Below are positions 36,582 through 43,416 of a stretch of 64,000 nucleotides of DNA, piece after piece (position 1 is the stretch's first letter; each line of letters starts with the position of its first letter). A program made the position numbers and the translations under genes. The stretch covers positions 1 through 64,000 of the forward strand of contig CAKSIW010000003.1 in the NCBI GenBank assembly GCA_934463175.1. Direction: 5' to 3'. The stretch comes from an uncultured Clostridia bacterium (GTDB lineage Bacteria > Bacillota > Clostridia > Monoglobales > Monoglobaceae). Below the pieces are notes generated by a model, which had not been told where the DNA came from, searched no databases, and saw only the letters and a list, made by a program, of their open reading frames with translations.

Positions 36582-37754
36582 ATGTCAATTATACTTAAAC
36601 AGCTGTGCAGCGATACCGAAACGAAGTATAATTTAAAGCTAATTGCCGGTAAAAACGGTATGACAAATACCGTGCGCTGGGTGCATATGGTTGAGGACAG
36701 ACAGGTTCCGGACTTTCTGCACGGCGGCGAGCTTGTTTTTACAACAGGTATCGGACATATTGGAAAGGATCCGCTGCTTGCATTTGTAAAGCGCTTGATA
36801 GATCACGGTGCATCCGGCGTTGTGGTGAACATCGGTCCTTACCTTGCAAGCGTTCCGCAGGAGGTAATTGACTACTGCAACAAAGAAAATTTCCCTCTGT
36901 TTACATTGCCGTGGAGCGTTTATATCATTGATATAACATACGATTTTTGTCGGCGAATCATAGAAAATGAAAAAATAGAAACTACTGCGGCAGAGGCATT
37001 TAAAAACATAATACTTTCTCCCGAACAGGGGAAAAAATATTATTCATTTTTGGAACAGCACGGGTTTGGAAAAGTTGTCGGATACAGAGTATTTACGCTG
37101 AATTTATTCAAAGACGGAAAAAATATAACCGAGGATTTTGAACGAAGTAACCATATTAAGTTATGGAGCATCCTTGCAAAATCAAAGGATTATCCGTCGG
37201 CAATGTTTGTCCTTGAAAATACAGTGGTAGTTGTCAGACAGGATGTAAACCGTAAATTTATTAAAAATATTACGGACACTCTTGACGCAGTTTCCGAGCA
37301 GAAAAATATTGCTTATAATATGGGTATATCAACAGAGCGAAAGGGATATAAGTCGGTTGCAAAGCTGCTTTCGGAGGCAGAGGCAGCAAGAAAAACCGCC
37401 GCTTCTGAAAATAAAAGCTTTGAATTTTATTCGGAAATAGGGGTCAATAAAATTCTTTTCGGTGTTAAAGACAAAACCGTCTTGAAAGAATTTGCGGAAA
37501 AGCAGCTTGATGAGATTATTGCCTACGACAACGAATATAAGACGGATTATGCAACGATTTTGTATGAGTATCTTATATGTGACGGTTCCGTTATTGCTGT
37601 TGCCGATAATTACGGTATTCACCGAAATACTGTAAATACCAAAATCAAAAACATTAAGTCAATTTTCAATATTGAGCTGACAGGCGAAAAGAAAACAGAA
37701 CTGTTGTTAGCTTTTAAAATAGAAAAATTATTAAATGAAAACGGAGGAATTTAA
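36582..37754 (+). CDS. PucR-family transcriptional regulator
   Basis: A 390-residue regulator. The N-terminal PucR domain (about 1-125) includes VRWVHMVEDRQVPDFLHGGELVFTTG in pieces typical of purine-catabolism regulators. The C-terminal helix-turn-helix (YLICDGSVIAVADNYGIHRN, TVNTKIKNIKSIF) belongs to the HTH_30 class. PucR proteins activate purine, allantoin or GABA catabolic genes in response to pathway metabolites, so it probably controls this operon, perhaps together with the leader hairpin. It lies between PreA and the aminotransferase genes, with its 3' end overlapping the next ribosome site. Confidence 0.9.
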   Translation: MSIILKQLCSDTETKYNLKLIAGKNGMTNTVRWVHMVEDRQVPDFLHGGELVFTTGIGHIGKDPLLAFVKRLIDHGASGVVVNIGPYLASVPQEVIDYCNKENFPLFTLPWSVYIIDITYDFCRRIIENEKIETTAAEAFKNIILSPEQGKKYYSFLEQHGFGKVVGYRVFTLNLFKDGKNITEDFERSNHIKLWSILAKSKDYPSAMFVLENTVVVVRQDVNRKFIKNITDTLDAVSEQKNIAYNMGISTERKGYKSVAKLLSEAEAARKTAASENKSFEFYSEIGVNKILFGVKDKTVLKEFAEKQLDEIIAYDNEYKTDYATILYEYLICDGSVIAVADNYGIHRNTVNTKIKNIKSIFNIELTGEKKTELLLAFKIEKLLNENGGI

Positions 37755-37755
37755 T

Positions 37756-39084
37756 ATGAGCGAGAAAGCATTGGAAATCAAGAAAAATCATACCACCTAT
37801 AATTTGCAGTCGTGGTCAAAACAAAAGGGATTAAATCCCATACCGATTGAAAAGGCAGAGGGGATTTATATGTGGGACTTTGACGGAAACCGTTATACCG
37901 ATATGTCATCACAGCTTGTAAACCTTAATGTAGGTCACGGAAACAGACAGATAATCGACGCAATAAAGGATCAGGCAGAAAAATACTGTTATCTCTCACC
38001 GGCATACGGTTCGGAACCGAGAGGCGAGCTGGCAAAAATGATTATTGAAAGAATGCCTGATAATATGGGTAAGGTTTTCTTTACAAACGGCGGTGCCGAC
38101 GCGAACGAAAACGCTGTTAAAATTGCCCGTATGTATACAGGCAGACAGAAAATATTCTCACGTTACAGAAGCTATCACGGCTCTACATACGGCGCAGGAA
38201 ATCTTACGGGCGAACCGAGAAGATACCCCTTAGAGCCGGGTGCACCGGGATTTGTAAAGTTTTTTGACCCGTATGTATACCGCGAAAAAATTGAGTTTGA
38301 ATCGGAGGAAGCGGCAGCGGATTATTATGTTGCAAAGCTTCGCGAGCAGGTAATCTATGAGGGTGCCGATAATGTTGCGGCAATCGTTATGGAAACAATT
38401 ACAGGTTCAAACGGCGTTATTATTCCGCCGAAAGGCTATTTAAACGGCGTCAGAAAAATCTGTGACGAGTTTGGAATTATGATGATTTGCGATGAGGTTA
38501 TGGCAGGCTTCGGAAGAACGGGTAAAATGTTTGCATTTGAAAATTTCGGCGTAAAGCCTGATATTGTATCGTTTGCAAAAGGTGTAACCTGCGGTTATGT
38601 TCAGCTCGGCGGTGTGGCTGTAAGCAAAGAAATCGCCGAATACTTTGATGACCATCTTCTTTCCTGCGGTCTTACCTACAGCGGACATCCGCTTGCGTGT
38701 GCAGCCGGTGTTGCCTGCCTGAAATTCTATGATGATGCCAAAATTCTTGATAATGTAAACGCATCCGGCAAGGTTTTGGGAGAAGAACTCGAGGCATTAA
38801 AAGCTAAATATGACATTGTCGGAGATGTAAGATACATTGGTTTATTCTCGGCAATTGAGCTTGTAAAAGACAGAAAAACCAAAGCGCCGCTTGTAGAATA
38901 TGGAAAAGACCCTGTGGGAATTATGAAATCTATCATAGGTAAGCTTAAGGAAAAAGGCTTTATGACATATTCGCACGAAAATATGATTCTTATTTGCCCT
39001 CCGCTTATCATAACGCCCGAGCAGGTTAAAGAGGAAATGAAGAAGGTTGACGAGGTAATTGCGGAAATTAACGGAATATATTAA
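37756..39084 (+). CDS. Class III aminotransferase, probable beta-alanine transaminase
   Basis: A 442-residue PLP enzyme with the class III features FFTNGGADANENAVKIAR, SYHGSTYGA, the PLP-binding Asp in ICDEVMAGFGRTG and the Schiff-base Lys in VSFAKGVTCGY. ATG 37756 follows GGAGG and overlaps nothing essential; an ATG seven codons upstream lacks a site. By context it would transaminate beta-alanine (or 3-aminoisobutyrate from thymine) to malonate semialdehyde. Sequence alone cannot exclude another omega-amino acid. Confidence 0.88.
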   Translation: MSEKALEIKKNHTTYNLQSWSKQKGLNPIPIEKAEGIYMWDFDGNRYTDMSSQLVNLNVGHGNRQIIDAIKDQAEKYCYLSPAYGSEPRGELAKMIIERMPDNMGKVFFTNGGADANENAVKIARMYTGRQKIFSRYRSYHGSTYGAGNLTGEPRRYPLEPGAPGFVKFFDPYVYREKIEFESEEAAADYYVAKLREQVIYEGADNVAAIVMETITGSNGVIIPPKGYLNGVRKICDEFGIMMICDEVMAGFGRTGKMFAFENFGVKPDIVSFAKGVTCGYVQLGGVAVSKEIAEYFDDHLLSCGLTYSGHPLACAAGVACLKFYDDAKILDNVNASGKVLGEELEALKAKYDIVGDVRYIGLFSAIELVKDRKTKAPLVEYGKDPVGIMKSIIGKLKEKGFMTYSHENMILICPPLIITPEQVKEEMKKVDEVIAEINGIY

Positions 39085-39109
39085 AAGCCGCATATGAGGA
39101 GGTGTAATA

Positions 39110-39505
39110 ATGCCTGAGCGTTATAAAAATGTAAAGTTCGGTTCGCTCGACGAGTATATTACTCCGGATAAATTTCGGACAATTGGTGATGATATGCGCC
39201 ACATTCCCCCTGGAATTACAGAATTTGCCGTTGAAATACATATGAAATATGAATTGAAAAGCAAATTGAGTTTTAAAACACCGTGGGACGGAATTATATA
39301 CGGCTGTGCAAGGGACAAAAGAACTTTAAAAGAGAAATTGGGATTGAAATCGGATATAAAAACAGCGTACCTGATTGACTGGGACGATAAATATCTGTTT
39401 TTGGTTGAAACAGAAAATCTGGGTGAATGTCCTGTGGCATATGTTCCGAGTAAAGATATTATAAATCTCTTGGAAAATTGTATGAGAGTACCGGAACAGA
39501 GATAA
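39110..39505 (+). CDS. Unknown 131-residue protein inside the pyrimidine operon
   Basis: I do not recognise this protein. It is soluble, has no signal peptide or membrane segment, and no clustered Cys or His. Visible features are an N-terminal YKNVKFGSLDEYITPDKF, a central HIPPGITEFAVEIHM and a C-terminal half that reads as a small alpha/beta fold (KTAYLIDWDDKYLFLVETEN, ending AYVPSKDIINLLENC). A strong ribosome site (GAGGAGGTG) and 25-bp and 18-bp gaps to its neighbours place it firmly in the operon. It could be a subunit, a regulator or a ligand-binding accessory of the amidohydrolase that follows. None of these is supported directly. Confidence 0.8.
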   Translation: MPERYKNVKFGSLDEYITPDKFRTIGDDMRHIPPGITEFAVEIHMKYELKSKLSFKTPWDGIIYGCARDKRTLKEKLGLKSDIKTAYLIDWDDKYLFLVETENLGECPVAYVPSKDIINLLENCMRVPEQR

Positions 39506-39523
39506 AAAACGAAAGGAATGATA

Positions 39524-40789
39524 ATGATGTATGTATGCAGCAGCAAAAGAATGGAAGATAAAATAAAAACCTTCAGCAAATTCGGCGATGCAGGGCATGG
39601 AGGTATCACAAGATACTCCCTGTCGCCAGAGGCTATTATGGCGAGAAATGAATTTTTGAAAAGAATGAAAGCAATCGGCGCAGAAATTGAAATTGATGAT
39701 GTGGCGAATATCTATGCAACACTTCCGGGCAGTGATCCCGACGCAAAAAGAATCGTAATGGCGTCCCATGTTGATTCAGTTAAAAACGGCGGTAACTATG
39801 ACGGAATTTTGGGCGTAATGTCCGCAATGGAAGTTTTGGAAACGGTTGCCGAAAAGAAAATTCCGCATAAACACCCCCTGACGGCAATGATATGGACAAA
39901 CGAAGAAGGTTCGCTCTATCCGCCCGCTATGATGATTTCGGGAGTTGTGTGCTATGACTATCTTCCCGAGGATATTCGCCAAAAGTTCAAATATGAGGAT
40001 ATGATGGCTTCAAAAAGTATTCTCGACCCAACAAAAACCTTTGGCGAGGCTTTGGAAAAGTCGGGCTTTAAGGGCGATAAAAAATACAGACTTTCTCCCG
40101 ACAGATATAAGTATATGTTTGAAACGCATATCGAACAGGGACCGATTTTGGAGGATAACGGCAATGACATCGGTGTTGTTGACTGTGTTTTGGGAATGTT
40201 TAACTACAGGCTCAAATTTTACGGACAGACAACCCATGCCGGTACATTTCCGATGCCGAAACGCCGTGACGCATTTTATGCCGCAGCTTTGGCTCTTGAT
40301 TATCTGCATACGGAAATTGACAAGCTTGGCGTAAAAGATTTGGTTTATACAACAGGTGAGGTTGTGTGTCATCCGTGCGTACATACCTGTGTTCCCGATT
40401 ACTTTGACTTTTCGTTTGACTCCAGACATGAAAAACCGGAAGTGCTTGAAAAGGTACTTGCAATTGTAAAGAGCTGTGCCGACAAAGAATGGGCAGGCTG
40501 TACGTGCGAGGTTGAAAAGGCTTGGAACCGCGATACAGTATATTGGGATAAAAGGCTTGTCGGATATGTTAAAGAAGCGTGCGAGGAAGCCGGAATTAAA
40601 CATCAGTACATTCATTCGGGAGCGGGACATGACGCACAGTTTGCATCATATATGCTGCCGACAACAATGATTTTCGTTCAGTCAAAGGACGGTCTTTCCC
40701 ACTGCGAACCTGAATTTTCGAGCGTGGAGCATTGCACCGAAGGCGCAACGGTTATGCTGAATGCAGTATTAAAGGCAGACAGCGAATAA
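39524..40789 (+). CDS. M20-family N-carbamoyl-beta-alanine amidohydrolase
   Basis: A 421-residue metallo-amidohydrolase of the hydantoinase/carbamoylase branch (with allantoate amidohydrolase and beta-ureidopropionase). Metal and catalytic residues are in ASHVDSVKNGGNYDGILGV (His, Asp), WTNEEGSLYPP (Glu-Glu), ETHIEQGP (His) and HSGAGHDAQF (His). GRTTHAG-like GQTTHAGTFPM is present. It would cut N-carbamoyl-beta-alanine to beta-alanine, CO2 and ammonia. Three in-frame ATGs (39518, 39524, 39527) are possible. AAAGG at 39512-39516 favours 39524 or 39527. Confidence 0.9.
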   Translation: MMYVCSSKRMEDKIKTFSKFGDAGHGGITRYSLSPEAIMARNEFLKRMKAIGAEIEIDDVANIYATLPGSDPDAKRIVMASHVDSVKNGGNYDGILGVMSAMEVLETVAEKKIPHKHPLTAMIWTNEEGSLYPPAMMISGVVCYDYLPEDIRQKFKYEDMMASKSILDPTKTFGEALEKSGFKGDKKYRLSPDRYKYMFETHIEQGPILEDNGNDIGVVDCVLGMFNYRLKFYGQTTHAGTFPMPKRRDAFYAAALALDYLHTEIDKLGVKDLVYTTGEVVCHPCVHTCVPDYFDFSFDSRHEKPEVLEKVLAIVKSCADKEWAGCTCEVEKAWNRDTVYWDKRLVGYVKEACEEAGIKHQYIHSGAGHDAQFASYMLPTTMIFVQSKDGLSHCEPEFSSVEHCTEGATVMLNAVLKADSE

Positions 40790-40802
40790 AGGAGCGAATA
40801 AT

Positions 40803-41954
40803 ATGAGCAAGGAATTTCTGACTCCGAAAAAAATAATAACGGGAATCGGTGCAATCGAAGATTCAATAAAATACCTTGTTGCAATGGGCAAAAAACCGCT
40901 CATTGTAACGGGGCGGATCGTATCGGAGCTTGACGCTTTCAAAATGCTTTTATCAAAGATTTCCGAAAACGGACTTGAATGTGTTGTATTTAAGGATATT
41001 ACGGGAGAACCTACAGATGTTATGATTGAAGAGGGTTTAAAGGTATACCGTGAAAACAACTGTGACTTTCTTATCGGAATGGGCGGCGGCAGTCCTTTGG
41101 ACGCAATAAAAGCAATTGCCGTACTGAATGTATGCGGCGGAAAACTCAGCGATTATATGGGAAAAGAAATCAGCGGCGAATTTCCGCCTATGGCGGCAAT
41201 CCCGACAACAGCCGGAACAGGTTCTGAGGCAACAAAATTTACCGTCATAACAGATGCCGAAACAGATGTAAAAATGCTTTTAAAAGGCGCGGCGCTATTG
41301 CCCGATTTGGCAATCGTTGATTATACAAACACATTGAGCTCGCCTAAAAGTATAACGGCGTCAACAGGGCTTGACGCTCTCACTCACGCTGTTGAAGCAT
41401 ACACATCCAAGCAGGCTCAGCCGTTGACTGACGCTTTGGCATTATCTGCGGTAAAACGTATTTTTAAATATCTTCCGATTGCATACAATGACGGAGAGAA
41501 TGAAACAGCAAGATATGAGATGTCAATCGCCGCACTTGAAGCGGGAATTTGCATAAATAATTCATCTGTTACAATTGTGCATGGTATGAGCCGTCCGATT
41601 GGTGCATTGTTCCATGTTCCGCACGGCTTGTCAAACGCAATGCTTTTGTGCAAGTGTATGGATTTCGCAAAAGACGGTGCGACGGAAAGGTTTGCGGAAC
41701 TTTCAAGAGCCGTCGGAACGGCAGCGGCAGCAGACAGCGATGAAACGGCGGCAGATAAGTTTATTGACGGACTTTTTGAAATATGCAAAAAGTGTGAAGT
41801 TCCGACAATAGCGGAATATGGGATTGACACTCAAAAATTCACCTCCGCAATTCCCAAAATGACATCTGACGCACTCGCAAGCGGAAGTCCTGCGAATACT
41901 CGTAAAAATGTCAGTGAAGATAACATTTCTGCAATATATAAAGCGTTGATTTAG
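40803..41954 (+). CDS. Iron-containing alcohol dehydrogenase, probable malonate-semialdehyde reductase
   Basis: A 383-residue group III dehydrogenase. The NAD(P)-binding motif is GMGGGSPLDAIKAIA, and metal ligands are in HAVEAYTS and the two His of VHGMSRPIGALFHVPHG, with the Asp further upstream. Closest in style are Fe-ADHs acting on short semialdehydes. As the last gene of a pathway that makes malonate semialdehyde (or methylmalonate semialdehyde), it would reduce it to 3-hydroxypropionate (or 3-hydroxyisobutyrate), disposing of electrons in an anaerobe. The substrate is inferred from context. The start follows AAAGGAG. Confidence 0.9.
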   Translation: MSKEFLTPKKIITGIGAIEDSIKYLVAMGKKPLIVTGRIVSELDAFKMLLSKISENGLECVVFKDITGEPTDVMIEEGLKVYRENNCDFLIGMGGGSPLDAIKAIAVLNVCGGKLSDYMGKEISGEFPPMAAIPTTAGTGSEATKFTVITDAETDVKMLLKGAALLPDLAIVDYTNTLSSPKSITASTGLDALTHAVEAYTSKQAQPLTDALALSAVKRIFKYLPIAYNDGENETARYEMSIAALEAGICINNSSVTIVHGMSRPIGALFHVPHGLSNAMLLCKCMDFAKDGATERFAELSRAVGTAAAADSDETAADKFIDGLFEICKKCEVPTIAEYGIDTQKFTSAIPKMTSDALASGSPANTRKNVSEDNISAIYKALI

Positions 41955-41963
41955 TGTTTTATC

Positions 41964-41999
41964 AAAAGGCTTCGGGTTTTAAACTTAAAGTCTTTTTTT
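41964..41999 (+). terminator. Terminator of the pyrimidine operon
   Basis: AAAGGCTT pairs with AAGTCTTT (one G-U) around a 14-base loop and runs into T7. Confidence 0.65.
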
Positions 42000-42083
42000 G
42001 CTTGTGATTCCTGATATTCACAATGAAAAGTTATATATTTTTATAATGTGGTAAAATATATAATTGAAAGGTGCGTGAATACA

Positions 42084-42929
42084 GTGAATGAGAAAATAAT
42101 TACAAATGAACTTATTAATAACTTCAAAATTTATCTTTATGAGGAAGAACGAAGCGATAATACAATAGAAAAATATATGCGTGATATTCAATTCTTCTGT
42201 AAATGGTTACAAGGCAGGAGTATTGATAAATCGGTTGTTATCGAATACAAGAAAGAGATATGTAGAAGCTATGCGACAAAAAGCGTCAATTCAATGTTAT
42301 CTTCCATAAATGCGTTTTTCACATTTATGGGGTGGTACGATTTGAAAGTGAAAACATTGAAGATTCAAAGGCGCATATTTGCAGATAATTCAAAGGAATT
42401 ATCAAAAGCGGAATATGAAAGGCTGTTGCTTGCAGCAAAGGACAAGAAGAATGAGCGATTATATTATTTAATGCAGACAATAGCAAGTACAGGCTTGAGG
42501 GTATCTGAAATAAAATATATAACTTGTGAAGCTGTTAGGCAAGGGCAGGCGGTTATAAACTGCAAAGGAAAGATAAGACAAATATTTTTACCGAAAAAGT
42601 TATGCAAAATGTTAAAAGGATATATTAAATCTCGAAATATAAAAAGTGGCTCGGTGTTTATTACGAGGAGTGGAAAACCTCTTGACCGCTGTGCAATATG
42701 GAAAATGCTAAAAGATTTATGCGAATCCGCCGGAGTCAGCAAAGAAAAGGTGTTTCCTCATAATTTCAGGCACTTGTTTGCACGGACATTCTATTCTTTG
42801 CAGAAAGACATTGTGAGACTCGCCGATATACTGGGGCATTCATCTGTCGAGACGACACGGATTTATACGATGGAAAGCGGAACGGAGCATATAAAGCAGC
42901 TGCAAAAGCTCGGTTTGCTGCGGTGTTGA
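42084..42929 (+). CDS. Tyrosine recombinase, candidate promoter invertase
   Basis: A 281-residue XerC/D-like integrase. The N-terminal SAM-like DNA-binding domain (about 1-95) includes SDNTIEKYMRDIQFFCKWL. The catalytic domain has Arg in TGLRVSEI, Lys in CKGKIRQI, HNFRHLFAR (His-x-x-Arg), the His of LGHSS and the nucleophile Tyr in TTRIYT. No C-terminal extension or arm-binding domain is seen, as usual for simple invertases. GTG 42084 lies 10 bases after AAAGGTG; the frame is open upstream to 42048 with weaker contexts. The gene ends 121 bp before three copies of a palindromic site that flank a promoter, so it most likely inverts that promoter. A role in mobility of the island to its left is the alternative. 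Confidence 0.88.
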   Translation: MNEKIITNELINNFKIYLYEEERSDNTIEKYMRDIQFFCKWLQGRSIDKSVVIEYKKEICRSYATKSVNSMLSSINAFFTFMGWYDLKVKTLKIQRRIFADNSKELSKAEYERLLLAAKDKKNERLYYLMQTIASTGLRVSEIKYITCEAVRQGQAVINCKGKIRQIFLPKKLCKMLKGYIKSRNIKSGSVFITRSGKPLDRCAIWKMLKDLCESAGVSKEKVFPHNFRHLFARTFYSLQKDIVRLADILGHSSVETTRIYTMESGTEHIKQLQKLGLLRC

Positions 42930-43050
42930 AAATTCTTTGAAAAAATCTTACCGCCCCCATCGGCAAACACCATATGAAAACGGCAGCAGTCACAAACAGC
43001 AGATTCAAAATCCCGAACTTCCGCGACTACGGCGCAATGATAAAAAAATA
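42930..43050. other. Spacer between recombinase and inversion site
   Basis: This contains only a possible 25-codon open frame (42972-43049, beginning MKTAAVTNSR) with no ribosome site. I see nothing else in it. Confidence 0.4.
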
Positions 43051-43073
43051 ACCACATAATCTGTATTATGTAG
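43051..43073 (-). repeat. Inversion site 1 (inverted orientation)
   Basis: Arms ACCACATAAT and ATTATGTAG flank the core CTGT; the core is the reverse complement of that in sites 2 and 3. The 23 bases are an exact reverse complement of 43249-43271. On the minus strand a T-rich run follows, so it could also fold as a terminator. Confidence 0.8.
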
Positions 43074-43106
43074 CAGAAAAAATACATATTCGATAGCTAT
43101 AAAAAA

Positions 43107-43135
43107 ATAATAACACTAAAAATCCGCCGTGTCAA
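43107..43135 (-). promoter_or_regulatory. Promoter inside the invertible segment, currently pointing left
   Basis: On the minus strand TTGACA (43135-43130), exactly 17 bp, then TATTAT (43112-43107): one mismatch to sigma-A consensus. Inversion between sites 1 and 3 would place it at about 43187-43215 on the plus strand, aimed at the leader peptide and SLH gene. Confidence 0.82.
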
Positions 43136-43216
43136 TACATTATTACAATTTTTCGGTAAAAAAGGTACAGAAATCAAAGCCGCGCAAGATTTTTTTGCCG
43201 ACCGTAAAAGCTTTTC

Positions 43217-43240
43217 ACCACATAATACAGATTATGTGGT
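43217..43240 (+). repeat. Inversion site 2
   Basis: ACCACATAAT, core ACAG, ATTATGTGGT: perfect 10-bp arms. It is followed by T7, so it may double as a terminator blocking rightward transcripts in the present orientation. Confidence 0.75.
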
Positions 43241-43248
43241 TTTTTTCA

Positions 43249-43271
43249 CTACATAATACAGATTATGTGGT
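43249..43271 (+). repeat. Inversion site 3
   Basis: CTACATAAT, core ACAG, ATTATGTGGT, in the same orientation as site 2 and exactly inverted relative to site 1. It is the boundary nearest the surface-protein gene. Confidence 0.8.
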
Positions 43272-43272
43272 G

Positions 43273-43416
43273 ATGACACTGTTCGATATGAAAAAACAGG
43301 CTTGGTGCGCCTTGATACAGCGTGCTTTGCCATACTCGGACAAATCAAAAGGAGGGAGCAGAACAATTTTCGGCAGTGAAACGGTATCAAAAAATCAGAA
43401 AGAAGAGGTATTTTAA
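43273..43416 (+). CDS. Possible 47-residue leader peptide of the phase-variable gene
   Basis: An open frame begins two bases after site 3 (MTLFDMKKQAWCALIQRALP) and ends in TAA immediately abutting the ATG of the SLH gene, so translation could be coupled. The peptide is basic and has no recognised domain. An upstream GTGGTG within site 3 could act as a poor ribosome site. Translation is unproven. The 3' half contains the SLH gene's own ribosome site (GAAGAGGT). Confidence 0.4.
   Translation: MTLFDMKKQAWCALIQRALPYSDKSKGGSRTIFGSETVSKNQKEEVF

Noticed and set aside
43217..43247. Site 2 plus T7 as nothing more than a terminator
   Set aside because: It may terminate, but ordinary terminators do not share an exact 23-bp sequence with other hairpins nearby in opposite orientation, so I treat termination as a secondary role.
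43051..43271. CRISPR-like repeats
   Set aside because: Three palindromic copies with unequal spacers (143 and 8 bases) and one inverted do not form an array; recombination sites fit better.
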